DNA of 51,941 nt, taken from NCBI GenBank assembly GCA_904397835.1, contig CAJFOV010000012.1:1-51941 (forward strand). Direction: 5' to 3'. Made by a program: the position numbers and the translations under genes. Shown piece after piece: positions 16,869-23,970 of the stretch (position 1 is the first letter of the stretch; the number at the start of each line of letters is the position of its first letter). The notes beneath the pieces are model-generated. The model was not told where the DNA came from. It was given only the letters and a program-made list of their open reading frames with translations, and ran no database searches. Source of the stretch: Candidatus Aristotella avistercoris. GTDB taxonomy: Bacteria; Bacillota; Clostridia; Oscillospirales; Ruminococcaceae.

Positions 16869-17592
16869 TGAATATCACCTTCATCTTGCCATGCCCCTGT
16901 TCCCGATGGGTACGGACGGTATCTATGGCGATCTGCGCCGCCTGCCGGTTGGGGAAGTGGAACTCCCCGGTGGAGATGCAGCAGAAAGCCACGCTCTCCA
17001 GGCCCTGCTGCGCTGCCAGCTCCAGGCAGGAGCGATAGCAGGAGGCCAACTGCTCTTGGTCCTGCCGGGTGGGGCGGTCTCTCACGATGGGGCCCACTGT
17101 GTGCAGCACATAGCGGCTGGGCAGGTTAAAGGCTGGCGTGATCTTGGCGCGGCCGGTGGGTTCCTCGTGGCCCTGCTGCTCCATAAGGACCTCACAGGCC
17201 AGCCGCAGCTGCACCCCCGCATAGGTGTGGATGGCATTGTCAATGCAACCGTGGCAGGGGACAAAACAGCCCAGCATCTGGCTGTTGGCTGCGTTGACAA
17301 TGGCATCGCACCGCAGCGTTGTAATATCCCCCCGCCAGAGGTAGATTCCCTCCTCCACCGGAGTCAGGTCGGCCAGGTCTGTGATACCCTTTTGGGCAAT
17401 CTCCTCCTGGAGGTAGGCGTCCTGCACCTGCAAAAACTGCCTGCCCGCCGGTCTGGGGGACCGCACGTTCATCAGAGCGCGCAGCAACCGTCTCTGTTCC
17501 CCGATGTCTGTGGGAAGGTCCTGGGGGACCTGGCTGCCTCGTTCCGCCAGCAGCGCCTGAATTAGAAATTTTCTTCGCTCACTCTGGGTCAT
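16798..17592 (-). CDS. Zinc-type macrodomain protein (protein ADP-ribose hydrolase)
   Basis: A 264-residue protein. After an alpha-helical leader (about 1-90) comes the macrodomain: CDAIVNAANSQMLGCFVPCH followed by GCIDNAIHTYAG (about 115-146), which holds the Cys/His/Cys zinc ligands typical of the Zn-Macro group, then AFCCISTGEFHFPNRQAA. Such enzymes remove ADP-ribose from proteins and are the partners of SirTM. ATG at 17592 follows GGGAGGGATCACA; a longer frame to 17739 runs through the promoter. It is the first gene of the operon and overlaps the sirtuin gene by 71 bases. Confidence 0.9.
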   Translation of the reverse strand: MTQSERRKFLIQALLAERGSQVPQDLPTDIGEQRRLLRALMNVRSPRPAGRQFLQVQDAYLQEEIAQKGITDLADLTPVEEGIYLWRGDITTLRCDAIVNAANSQMLGCFVPCHGCIDNAIHTYAGVQLRLACEVLMEQQGHEEPTGRAKITPAFNLPSRYVLHTVGPIVRDRPTRQDQEQLASCYRSCLELAAQQGLESVAFCCISTGEFHFPNRQAAQIAIDTVRTHREQGHGKMKVIFNVFQQIDEQIYRALLGANPAPGQ

Positions 17593-17661
17593 TGTGATCC
17601 CTCCCATGCCGGTTTTACACAGGTCCCGTGGCGCTGCAGGCCAAAACCTGTTGACAAGACC

Positions 17662-17690
17662 ATTGTACGGCGCCAGGAGGGGTGTGTAAA
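17662..17690 (-). promoter_or_regulatory. Promoter of the macrodomain/SirTM operon
   Basis: On the minus strand TTTACA (17685-17690), a 17-base spacer and TACAAT (17662-17667). Confidence 0.75.
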
Positions 17691-17709
17691 GTACGCACTT
17701 TTTTGTAAC
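17689..17709. promoter_or_regulatory. Shared operator-like motif, site A
   Basis: AAGTACGCAC, six bases (TTTTTT), then GTAAC. The first two bases overlap the -35 box. The same ten bases occur at the same offset at 35086 and 40704. Form and context suggest an HxlR-type binding site; this is inference. Confidence 0.6.
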
Positions 17710-17739
17710 TAAGTGATCCATGTGGTAACAGTGGCCCAT

Positions 17740-18374
17740 ATTTTAGATTTTTGCAGGAAGCCATTTTCCTCAAATTTTATGCAGGACAAATAGGCTCGAT
17801 TGAACAGCCATTACATTTTGTAATTTTTGAAATTCATCGTGCCTTTTCTGGTTTAGAAGGAGCACAGCTGGAGACACCCATCTGGTTATGAGGGGCCTGC
17901 TGTGTTAGGGTTAAAAACTGAATAAATCGCCATTAAACACTTTATAAAGCAGCATTTATTTCCTTTGTTTATTAAAATGTCAGTCCTAAATAATGCATTT
18001 TTCTCTCCCCAACGATCTGAACATTGAGGAGGCCAAAGCACTGAACACCCATGTCTTGATGATCTTTCTCAGGAAGTCAAGACCACTTGTAAAGAGGTGG
18101 TCTCTCCAGATCCTAGAGGGGCCGGTACTTGCTGACCCCAGGAAGGAATGCCGAAAAATATCACCGCATCCCTTGCACTGCCACTGGTAAACCATTCAAA
18201 CTTGTCCGCTTAAATCTTACAGCAACTCTTAGATTTTTTGCACATTGCCTCTTGCCCTAATTTGGGGGACCGTATGAATCTTTTTTGCCTTATTGCTGGC
18301 TTTCGCGCATGGATTTGCCAAAGCTTTTTTGCCTCCCCCTGGTTCTACCAGGTGGTATGAAGCTTAAAGACAGC
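17740..18374. other. AT-rich intergenic region without a supported gene
   Basis: About 630 bases with lower GC than the surroundings. Two short open frames (about 65-69 codons) overlap at 17986-18195; neither has a convincing ribosome site or family. A minus-frame CKGC motif hints at a zinc ribbon but is not enough to call a transposase remnant. Confidence 0.4.
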
Positions 18375-18416
18375 AAAAAAATAGAGGAGCATACCTAGAA
18401 TTGGGTATGCTCCTCT
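18375..18416 (-). terminator. Terminator of ybaK
   Basis: AGAGGAGCATACC (18383-18395) pairs with GGTATGCTCCTCT (18404-18416). On the minus strand it is followed by ATTTTTTTG. Confidence 0.85.
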
Positions 18417-18455
18417 GCTCTGCCACCTTCCCTTTGATGGGTGCGTCGCTTGCAT

Positions 18456-18935
18456 CTATTCCCGAATCAGATCCACCAGGGTTCCTTGGGTGGCACGGAT
18501 CAGATCCGTCGGGGCCAGCTGCATCTGCATGCCGATCCGTCCCCCGCTGACACAGACCTGTTCCAACTCCTCCATCGTCTGGTGGAAAAAGGTGGGGTAT
18601 TTTTTCTTCATGCCCACTGGAGAACATCCGCCCCGGATGTAACCGGTCAGGGCGTTGATCTCTTTGACGTGGATCATCTCCACGGCCTTCTCCCCAGCAG
18701 CCCGCGCCGCCTTCTTCAAGTCCAGCTCTGCCAGGACCGGGATCACAAAAACCAAAATTCGGCCCTTGTTCCCCCTGGTTACCAGCGTTTTGTAAACGGT
18801 TTCAGGATCCTGCCCCAGCTTCTGGGCCACATGTGCCCCATCGATGACCCCGTCCCCGGCGTCATAGGTGTGGATCTGGTAGGGGATCTTCTCCCGGTCC
18901 AACATACGCATGGCGTTGGTCTTTTGTTCAGCCAT
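18456..18935 (-). CDS. ybaK: Cys-tRNA(Pro)/Cys-tRNA(Cys) deacylase, YbaK/EbsC family
   Basis: A 159-residue single-domain editing hydrolase that frees cysteine from mischarged tRNA-Pro. TNAMRMLD at the start, then VYKTLVTRG (the Lys lies in the active-site region), FVIPVLAELDLKKAARAAG and TGYIRGGCSPVGMKK are YbaK signatures. The length is normal. It appears to be a single-gene unit with its own terminator. Confidence 0.92.
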   Translation of the reverse strand: MAEQKTNAMRMLDREKIPYQIHTYDAGDGVIDGAHVAQKLGQDPETVYKTLVTRGNKGRILVFVIPVLAELDLKKAARAAGEKAVEMIHVKEINALTGYIRGGCSPVGMKKKYPTFFHQTMEELEQVCVSGGRIGMQMQLAPTDLIRATQGTLVDLIRE

Positions 18936-19268
18936 TCAAAACATCTCCCTTGTCTCCGTTTGCACCGGGCGGTCTGTGGTCTTCAATGGGTGTTGTTCGT
19001 GTAAAAAGGCTCGTGAGGGCTGGTCCTCCTAAGCGTCCCAATGTTCTCTCAGGCATCCAATGGAAAAGCGTTGCTTTTGCATCGGCCAACGCTATGAGGT
19101 TGTGAAACAGAAAAGAAAGTTCACCGATTCCTTCTCAGCAAAAATCCATATCAGGACCTGGCTGTCATGTCCCTAGAAAAGAAGATCCGATCCAGAGAGT
19201 TTACAAGGGAATGACCCCCTCATCAAACGAAATGGCCGTCCATTGGTCAATACTGTTGGATCCATTCA
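18936..19268. other. Intergenic region containing repeat copy 3
   Basis: No gene is seen. The only recognisable element is the hairpin repeat at 19033-19108. Confidence 0.5.
19033..19108. repeat. Hairpin-forming intergenic repeat, copy 3 (diverged)
   Basis: It aligns along its whole length with 88-166, sharing CAATGTTCTCTCAGGC, the GAAAAGC...GCTTTTG stem, ATCGG and GAGGTT, with scattered changes. The outer arms are less well paired than in copy 2. Confidence 0.65.
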
Positions 19269-19733
19269 TTAGACCCCGCCAAGTAAGTATGCCACTCCTA
19301 CTCCCACCACAATGGGGAGCATTAAGAACAGAATTTGAGATATGCCACTCCGTCTTTTTGCGCTGCGAAAGGCCTTGCGCGGGTTGTTCAGATAATACAG
19401 CTTGATAACCATAGGAGGATATACTCGTTCCAAATACTTATATTGGTATTGATCCCCAGATACGTTGTAGGTGTAGGTGGCATGGTACCACGACGTTGAT
19501 CGTTCATCGGGGGTAACGCCATCGTCCCAAAAATGTACTCTTTTTGCTTCAATCACGTGCCCCAGTTTGAGCGCCTCCTCCACCTTTTTGTCATTTGGAG
19601 TATGGGAGCGCGTCCATTTCACCTCAAGTGCAAAAACAGCAATCATTACGGCAATGCCTACCAGAACATTGAAACGAAAGACGGATGTTCCAAATTCCTC
19701 TATCATTCGAGCAAGTTCTATCAAAGAATCCAC
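19269..19733 (-). CDS. DUF3592-like membrane protein
   Basis: A 154-residue protein with hydrophobic helices at about 22-40 and 131-151. Between them is a soluble domain with TSWYHATYTYNVSGDQYQYK and a final YYLNNPRKA, the layout of DUF3592 proteins. The start is a GTG at 19733 with a distant G-rich stretch upstream, so the exact start is uncertain. No neighbour suggests a role. Confidence 0.6.
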   Translation of the reverse strand: MDSLIELARMIEEFGTSVFRFNVLVGIAVMIAVFALEVKWTRSHTPNDKKVEEALKLGHVIEAKRVHFWDDGVTPDERSTSWYHATYTYNVSGDQYQYKYLERVYPPMVIKLYYLNNPRKAFRSAKRRSGISQILFLMLPIVVGVGVAYLLGGV

Positions 19734-19829
19734 TGTGGCAACTGTCCCCCCTCATATTTTCTTTATCATATCAGAGACGGAAGTATAAATCAATTGTTCC
19801 CTCAAAACTGGCCCCACGGATGCTGTTGA

Positions 19830-20170
19830 TCCCCCTCCAAGTTCCGGAGGCCTTCAGAAAGGGGAAAACCTTTGGAAAAAGTATAACTCTAGCTGCGGCA
19901 GGCAGGGCCTTTCATTTCCAGCCAATATTGGGTGGAGCCGGCCCTCTGCCCAGGGAGATCCCTCTCCCCTGTTCCCTCTCCCCAGGCTTTGAAATCTTCC
20001 AAAGGGGAGGCACACCTGGATGTGGCCATCCATGCCCGGCGTGTTCCGGCAGAATCTGTTCAAAGGATGCAAAGGGCCACCCTTTCTGAACCTTCTGGCG
20101 CTGGTTCACCCAGAATGCACCGTACAAAGGGGAAAAAAGTTTCTTTCCCTTTTTTGCAAAATCATTAAGG
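19830..20170. other. Intergenic region, no supported gene
   Basis: Several overlapping open frames exist on both strands, but none has a ribosome site or a family-like protein. The region ends at the promoter of the next gene. Confidence 0.45.
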
Positions 20171-20173
20171 TTT

Positions 20174-20213
20174 TATAAAGTCTATTGACCTTGCTTGGAT
20201 CTAGACTTTATAC
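20174..20213 (+). promoter_or_regulatory. Promoter flanked by a perfect 11-base inverted repeat
   Basis: TTGACC (20185-20190), a 17-base spacer and TTATAC (20208-20213). TATAAAGTCTA (20174-20184) abuts the -35 box and its exact reverse complement TAGACTTTATA (20202-20212) covers the -10 box. This is a good candidate for a repressor operator. Confidence 0.65.
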
Positions 20214-20254
20214 TTAAATTGTCATATTGAAACAATGGAGAGGGGGGATGAGCC

Positions 20255-20806
20255 ATGAAAAAAATATTGCTGGGGATCTGCGGTGTGCTCATGATGAGTG
20301 CAGCAGTTTTGTTCTTTACACAAGGACAAAAAGACGATATGCCCCCCCCCCGTGGACAAAATACCAGCATTATTGTTTCTGCCCCTGACACGGCCAGCTC
20401 AGCAGAAGAAAAATCGGAGACCACCGCGGAAAATGAAGACGCTGCCGCCTCCTTGGACTATGCGCCAGATATCATCACCTTCTCCATGAGCAACGAGGAT
20501 GGCACGGCCCCTCAACTGGTCAGCGACTGCTACCATTTGACAGGGGATACCATGCTGTGGGTGGAACTCACTGCAGCCTATGACCGGGTGGACTTTGTGA
20601 CCCAGCCGGTGAGTGGCCAAAGCAGCCAGCTCCAGCAGGTCATCGGATCGGTGCGATCCAACGGAAGCAGCAACACTGCCTCCATGGTCTGGGAGCACCA
20701 GCGCCCCTTTCAGGGATATGTCTGGGCGGTGGCCTACCGCGGGAGCGTGGCCACCCGCACACAACAGCTATATGTCAGTTATCAACCGACGGACAGGAAC
20801 CCATAA
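20255..20806 (+). CDS. Secreted or membrane-anchored hypothetical protein with a C10 tract
   Basis: A 183-residue protein of unknown family. Residues 1-22 are a hydrophobic signal or anchor (MKKILLGICGVLMMSAAVLF). A low-complexity linker rich in Ser, Ala and Glu runs to about 65, then a folded domain with TMLWVELTAAYDRVDFV and YVWAVAYRGSVATRTQQLYV, resembling a beta-sandwich exported domain. ATG follows GGAGAGGGGGG. The codons for MPPPRG contain ten consecutive C residues (20342-20351), so one-base slippage would shift the frame early and remove the whole folded domain. Confidence 0.7.
   Translation: MKKILLGICGVLMMSAAVLFFTQGQKDDMPPPRGQNTSIIVSAPDTASSAEEKSETTAENEDAAASLDYAPDIITFSMSNEDGTAPQLVSDCYHLTGDTMLWVELTAAYDRVDFVTQPVSGQSSQLQQVIGSVRSNGSSNTASMVWEHQRPFQGYVWAVAYRGSVATRTQQLYVSYQPTDRNP
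20342..20351 (+). repeat. Homopolymer C10 inside a coding region
   Basis: Ten consecutive C bases encode Pro-Pro-Pro and the first base of Arg near residue 30. It is the longest such run noticed in any gene of the window. Confidence 0.9.
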
Positions 20807-20828
20807 GGTTCCTGTCCTCTATTTTTTG
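20791..20828 (+). terminator. Terminator overlapping the stop codon of the C10 gene
   Basis: GGACAGGAACC (20791-20801) pairs with GGTTCCTGTCC (20807-20817), followed by TCTATTTTTTG. The TAA stop lies in the loop. Confidence 0.85.
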
Positions 20829-20856
20829 ACTTCTATCAAAGCCGGCTTTCCAGGGA

Positions 20857-21036
20857 TCATCGCGGCTGCAGGACCCAGCAACCTTCTGCGTAAATGTTTT
20901 CCGGGGCCAGGTCCGCCTGGGTGATCCTCATGGGGTGGATCGCCTTAGATGAAATTTTAGGGAGATCCTGTCCATACTCCTGCTCCCCCTGGCATTTACG
21001 GTACTTCTTCCAGAGGCACCTCAGGCAGGGATCCAC
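20857..21036 (-). CDS. Possible small cysteine-containing protein
   Basis: A weak candidate of about 59 residues (VDPCLRCLWKKYRKCQG at its start, ITQADLAPENIYAEGC near its end). The codons have the G/C third-base bias of real genes in this window, but the GTG start has a poorly spaced GGAG and no family was recognised. It could also be a fragment of a decayed gene. The rest of 21037-21355 shows nothing else. Confidence 0.25.
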   Translation of the reverse strand: MDPCLRCLWKKYRKCQGEQEYGQDLPKISSKAIHPMRITQADLAPENIYAEGCWVLQPR

Positions 21037-21355
21037 CGCTCCATGGAGGGACAAAAAAGTGAAGGGAAAACCTCCCCTTTTTGTGCGCGTGAGATTGAGG
21101 GCGTAAGAGCGAGATTGAGGGAGATTTGATCCCCCTCCCCACTTTGTCCCTCCCGCCAAGGGATGGGCCCTGGCAAAATGACAAAAATAAGCACCGCTTC
21201 TTCCTTGATTCTAGGCGACATTTATGATTTAATGATCTTAGCAGCTGGTGGAGGAAATTCCCCAGTGGGAGAGCCGTTGGAATGTCCCGTGGGGGAAGCG
21301 CCTCCCGTTCATCAGGGAGCCAGCTTCTACAAAACAAATGGAAAGGATGAAAGCA

Positions 21356-22036
21356 ATGGGAATCTTGTCTCGCTTCAATGACATCATCAAAGCCAACATC
21401 AATGCCCTGCTGGACAAAGCGGAGGATCCCGGCAAAATGATTGACCAGTACATGCGCGAGCTGGTGGAAAATCTGGCCGAGGTTCGCAAGGAGACCGCCG
21501 GTGTGCTGGCCGAGGAGACCCGCACCAAGCGCATGCTGGATGAGAACAACGAGGAGATTGAAAAATACACCGAGCTTGCAAAGCGGGCACTGAAGGCTGG
21601 CAACGAGGATGACGCCAGAGTCTTCCTGAGCAAGAAGCAGCAGCTAGATGCCAACACCGCCAACCTGCAGGAGCTCTACAACATCGCCCACGGCAACGCG
21701 GACAAGATGCGTCAGATGCACGACAAACTGGTCAATGACATCGAGACCCTCAAGGCCCGCCAGGCCACCATCCATGCCAAGGTGTCCGTTGCTAAGACCC
21801 AGCAGAAGATCAACGAGCTCTCCGGCGGCTCTGAGAAGGCGGACAGCGCCATGGATGCCTTCAGCCGTATGGAGGCCAAGGCGGACTCCATGCTGGACCG
21901 GGCCAACGCCATGGCGGAGCTCCAGTCCCAGCCTGTTGATGAGGCCGCGGCCCTGGAGGAGAAGTATGCCTCCGGTCTGGGTGACTCTGCAGTGGAGGAC
22001 GAGCTGGCAAAAATGAAGCAGGAGCTGGGGCTGTAG
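21356..22036 (+). CDS. pspA: PspA/IM30 family envelope-stress protein
   Basis: A 226-residue, almost entirely coiled-coil protein. MGILSRFNDIIKANINALLD is the amphipathic membrane-sensing N-terminus of PspA/LiaH/Vipp1 proteins, and DPGKMIDQYMREL is the family motif after it. Such proteins assemble into ESCRT-III-like rings on damaged membrane. ATG at 21356 is chosen from the family start and the upstream GGAAAGGATG; the open frame reaches back to 21248. It is a single-gene unit here, without pspC or lia genes beside it. Confidence 0.9.
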   Translation: MGILSRFNDIIKANINALLDKAEDPGKMIDQYMRELVENLAEVRKETAGVLAEETRTKRMLDENNEEIEKYTELAKRALKAGNEDDARVFLSKKQQLDANTANLQELYNIAHGNADKMRQMHDKLVNDIETLKARQATIHAKVSVAKTQQKINELSGGSEKADSAMDAFSRMEAKADSMLDRANAMAELQSQPVDEAAALEEKYASGLGDSAVEDELAKMKQELGL

Positions 22037-22050
22037 CCCCACCCCAAACA

Positions 22051-22088
22051 GGGGCCCCGTGTGTTATCACACGGGGCCCCTCTCTTTT
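22051..22088 (+). terminator. Terminator of pspA
   Basis: A perfect 13-base stem, GGGGCCCCGTGTG with its complement (22051-22063 and 22068-22080), loop TTAT, then TCTCTTTT. Confidence 0.9.
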
Positions 22089-22138
22089 GGATCAAACCGC
22101 CCTGAAGCCAGGGCCCTCTGTGATGGAAATGTCCAGTA

Positions 22139-22181
22139 CAAAGCAAAAGCGGATGCCCATCCATTGCATACAGGCATCCGC
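22139..22181 (-). terminator. Terminator of the rsmD-coaD operon
   Basis: GCGGATGCC (22149-22157) pairs with GGCATCCGC (22173-22181). On the minus strand it is followed by TTTTGCTTTG. Confidence 0.75.
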
Positions 22182-22195
22182 TGAGGCGTTGGGTT

Positions 22196-22681
22196 CTAGT
22201 TTTCCTCCCCCTTGGGCTGCTGCTCCTGGGCGGGACGTTTGCCCCGCAGAGCCGCCCGGGCGTTTTTGACCTCCAACAGGTTGTGGGCGAGCACTTCCTC
22301 GCTCTGGCGTAGGATGTTGTCCGAAAACTCCTGGCTCACCTGCTTCATCTCCCGGGCCTTGGCCTGGGCCTGGGCCAAAATTTCGGCGGCCCGCTCCTGG
22401 GCCTGCTTGGTGATCACATCCTGGGAGACCAACACCCTGGCCCGCTCCTGAGCTTTTTTCAGGATGTCGTCCGCCTCCCGGCGGGCAATGCCGATGATCT
22501 CTGACCGGTCAGAGACAATGCTCTTGGCCTGCTTGATCTCCACCGGCAGGTTCAGGCGGATGTCGTCAATAATGTCCCGGAGCTTATCCGCATCCACCGC
22601 AGAGCGGCCCCCGGTCAGGGGGAGATTGACCGCACGGTCCAGCACCTCGTCCATCATGTCCAGCAGTTCATCAATGCTCAT
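22196..22681 (-). CDS. Coiled-coil protein, ATP synthase F0 subunit B-like
   Basis: A 161-residue protein without a membrane helix. Residues about 45-130 form a long charged coiled coil (RREADDILKKAQERARVLVS, then AAEILAQAQAKAREMKQ) like the stalk subunit of ATP synthases, which is why such proteins are often named ATPase. Its true role is unknown. It lies 14 bases after coaD in the rsmD-coaD operon, a frequent arrangement in Clostridia. Confidence 0.7.
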   Translation of the reverse strand: MSIDELLDMMDEVLDRAVNLPLTGGRSAVDADKLRDIIDDIRLNLPVEIKQAKSIVSDRSEIIGIARREADDILKKAQERARVLVSQDVITKQAQERAAEILAQAQAKAREMKQVSQEFSDNILRQSEEVLAHNLLEVKNARAALRGKRPAQEQQPKGEEN

Positions 22682-22695
22682 GGTATGCTTCCTCC

Positions 22696-23193
22696 CTATT
22701 CTTGATTGTTCCTTCCAGCACTGAGTTTACGCGTCACGTCGGGCAGAATCTGCTCCGGCACAAAATCGGAGATATCTCCGCCGAACTGAGCCACCTGTTT
22801 GACCAGGCTGGAACTGACATATAGGTTTTGGGTGCTGGTGACCAAAAAGACCGTCTCCGTCTGGGGGGCCAACTTTTTGTTCACCAGTGCCATTTGGAAC
22901 TCATATTCAAAGTCGGTCACTGCCCGCAGGCCCTTGACCAGGGCGCATGCCCCCTTGGCCGTGACATAGTCCGCCAGAAGCCCCTGGTAGGTGTCCACCT
23001 GGACATTGGGCAGGTCCCCCACCACCCGCTGGATCAGCTCCAGCCGCTCCTTGTGGGAAAAGGTGGGCCGTTTGTCCGGGTTGATGACCACCAGCACAAT
23101 CAGCTGATCAAACAGGGGCGCGGCCCTGCGGATGATATCCAGGTGGCCGTTGGTGATGGGGTCAAAGCTCCCTGGATAGATGGCAATGCGCAT
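22696..23193 (-). CDS. coaD: Phosphopantetheine adenylyltransferase
   Basis: A 165-residue enzyme that makes dephospho-CoA from ATP and 4'-phosphopantetheine, the fourth step of CoA synthesis. YPGSFDPITNGHLDIIRRA (about 6-24) holds the nucleotidyltransferase GxFDPxxxGH motif, and TQNLYVSSSLVKQVA (about 126) the second motif. ATG follows GGAGTAGGCC. It starts three bases after the rsmD stop. Confidence 0.97.
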   Translation of the reverse strand: MRIAIYPGSFDPITNGHLDIIRRAAPLFDQLIVLVVINPDKRPTFSHKERLELIQRVVGDLPNVQVDTYQGLLADYVTAKGACALVKGLRAVTDFEYEFQMALVNKKLAPQTETVFLVTSTQNLYVSSSLVKQVAQFGGDISDFVPEQILPDVTRKLSAGRNNQE

Positions 23194-23196
23194 GGC

Positions 23197-23745
23197 CTAC
23201 TCCTCCTCTGCTGGGCGGCGGTAGACCGTCACCTTGGCCTTGCCGTACCGGTACACCCGGTAGATGGAAAATTCCCCCACCTGATCTGGCAGCTCCTCCC
23301 GCTTGTCCGTCTCGCAGACGATGACACCGCTCTGGGACATGTGGGGCACCAGCAGGGGCAGGGCCCGGTGGATGAGCTGCTGGTTGTAAGGGGGATCCAG
23401 CAAGGCAATGTCAAAGACGTCCCGGGTATGGGACAGAAAGGCCAGGGCATCCATCTGGGCCACCCGGGCCTGTTTGATGAGCCCGGTGTGGTTCAAATTT
23501 TGGAGCACCACCTCCTTGGCATCCCGGTTCTGATCCACAAAGACGGCCTGGCGAGCCCCACGGCTCAGGGCCTCAATGCCCAGCTGGCCGCTGCCGGCAA
23601 ACAGGTCCAGGACCATGGCGTTTTCGATCTCATTTTGAAGGATGCTGAAGATGGCCTCCTTGGCCGCCTCAGAGGTGGGACGCACCTCCAACCCCGGCAG
23701 GGTCTGGAGCTTGCGGCCCCTAGCAATTCCTGTGATGACTCTCAT
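23197..23745 (-). CDS. rsmD: 16S rRNA (guanine(966)-N(2))-methyltransferase
   Basis: A 182-residue SAM-dependent enzyme. MRVITGIARGRKL is the family start, VLDLFAGSGQLGIEALSRGA (about 43-62) the SAM site, and LLDPPYNQQ (about 116) the catalytic DPPY. ATG at 23745 follows GGAGATTG; an upstream extension to 23829 is non-coding. It leads the operon with coaD and the coiled-coil gene. Confidence 0.95.
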   Translation of the reverse strand: MRVITGIARGRKLQTLPGLEVRPTSEAAKEAIFSILQNEIENAMVLDLFAGSGQLGIEALSRGARQAVFVDQNRDAKEVVLQNLNHTGLIKQARVAQMDALAFLSHTRDVFDIALLDPPYNQQLIHRALPLLVPHMSQSGVIVCETDKREELPDQVGEFSIYRVYRYGKAKVTVYRRPAEEE

Positions 23746-23847
23746 ACAATCTCCAATCCACAGGGGATGGGAGATCCCCCGCTCAAATGATGGCCGCTCC
23801 ATCCGTTGCAACAGGTGGAGCAGCCCCAAGGAACAAGTTTTACCCTT

Positions 23848-23876
23848 ATTATGTTTGTTTTTGGTCCCTTTGTCAA
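23848..23876 (-). promoter_or_regulatory. Promoter of the rsmD-coaD operon
   Basis: On the minus strand TTGACA (23871-23876), a 17-base spacer and CATAAT (23848-23853). Confidence 0.7.
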
Positions 23877-23970
23877 GTTCTGTCCAAATTTGGCGAAGAA
23901 TCGGGTTCTATTTGGGGCACAGAGGGACACCTTTGCCGGAACGGCTCACCCTTCCTGGGAGGCGCCCCCT

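Noticed and set aside
17986-18195. Possible transposase remnant with a CKGC motif
   Set aside because: One short cysteine motif with no helix-turn-helix or DDE block, no inverted ends and no ribosome site is not enough.
19854-20090. Open frames of 72-134 codons between the DUF3592-like gene and the C10 gene
   Set aside because: Frames overlap on both strands without ribosome sites or recognisable domains.
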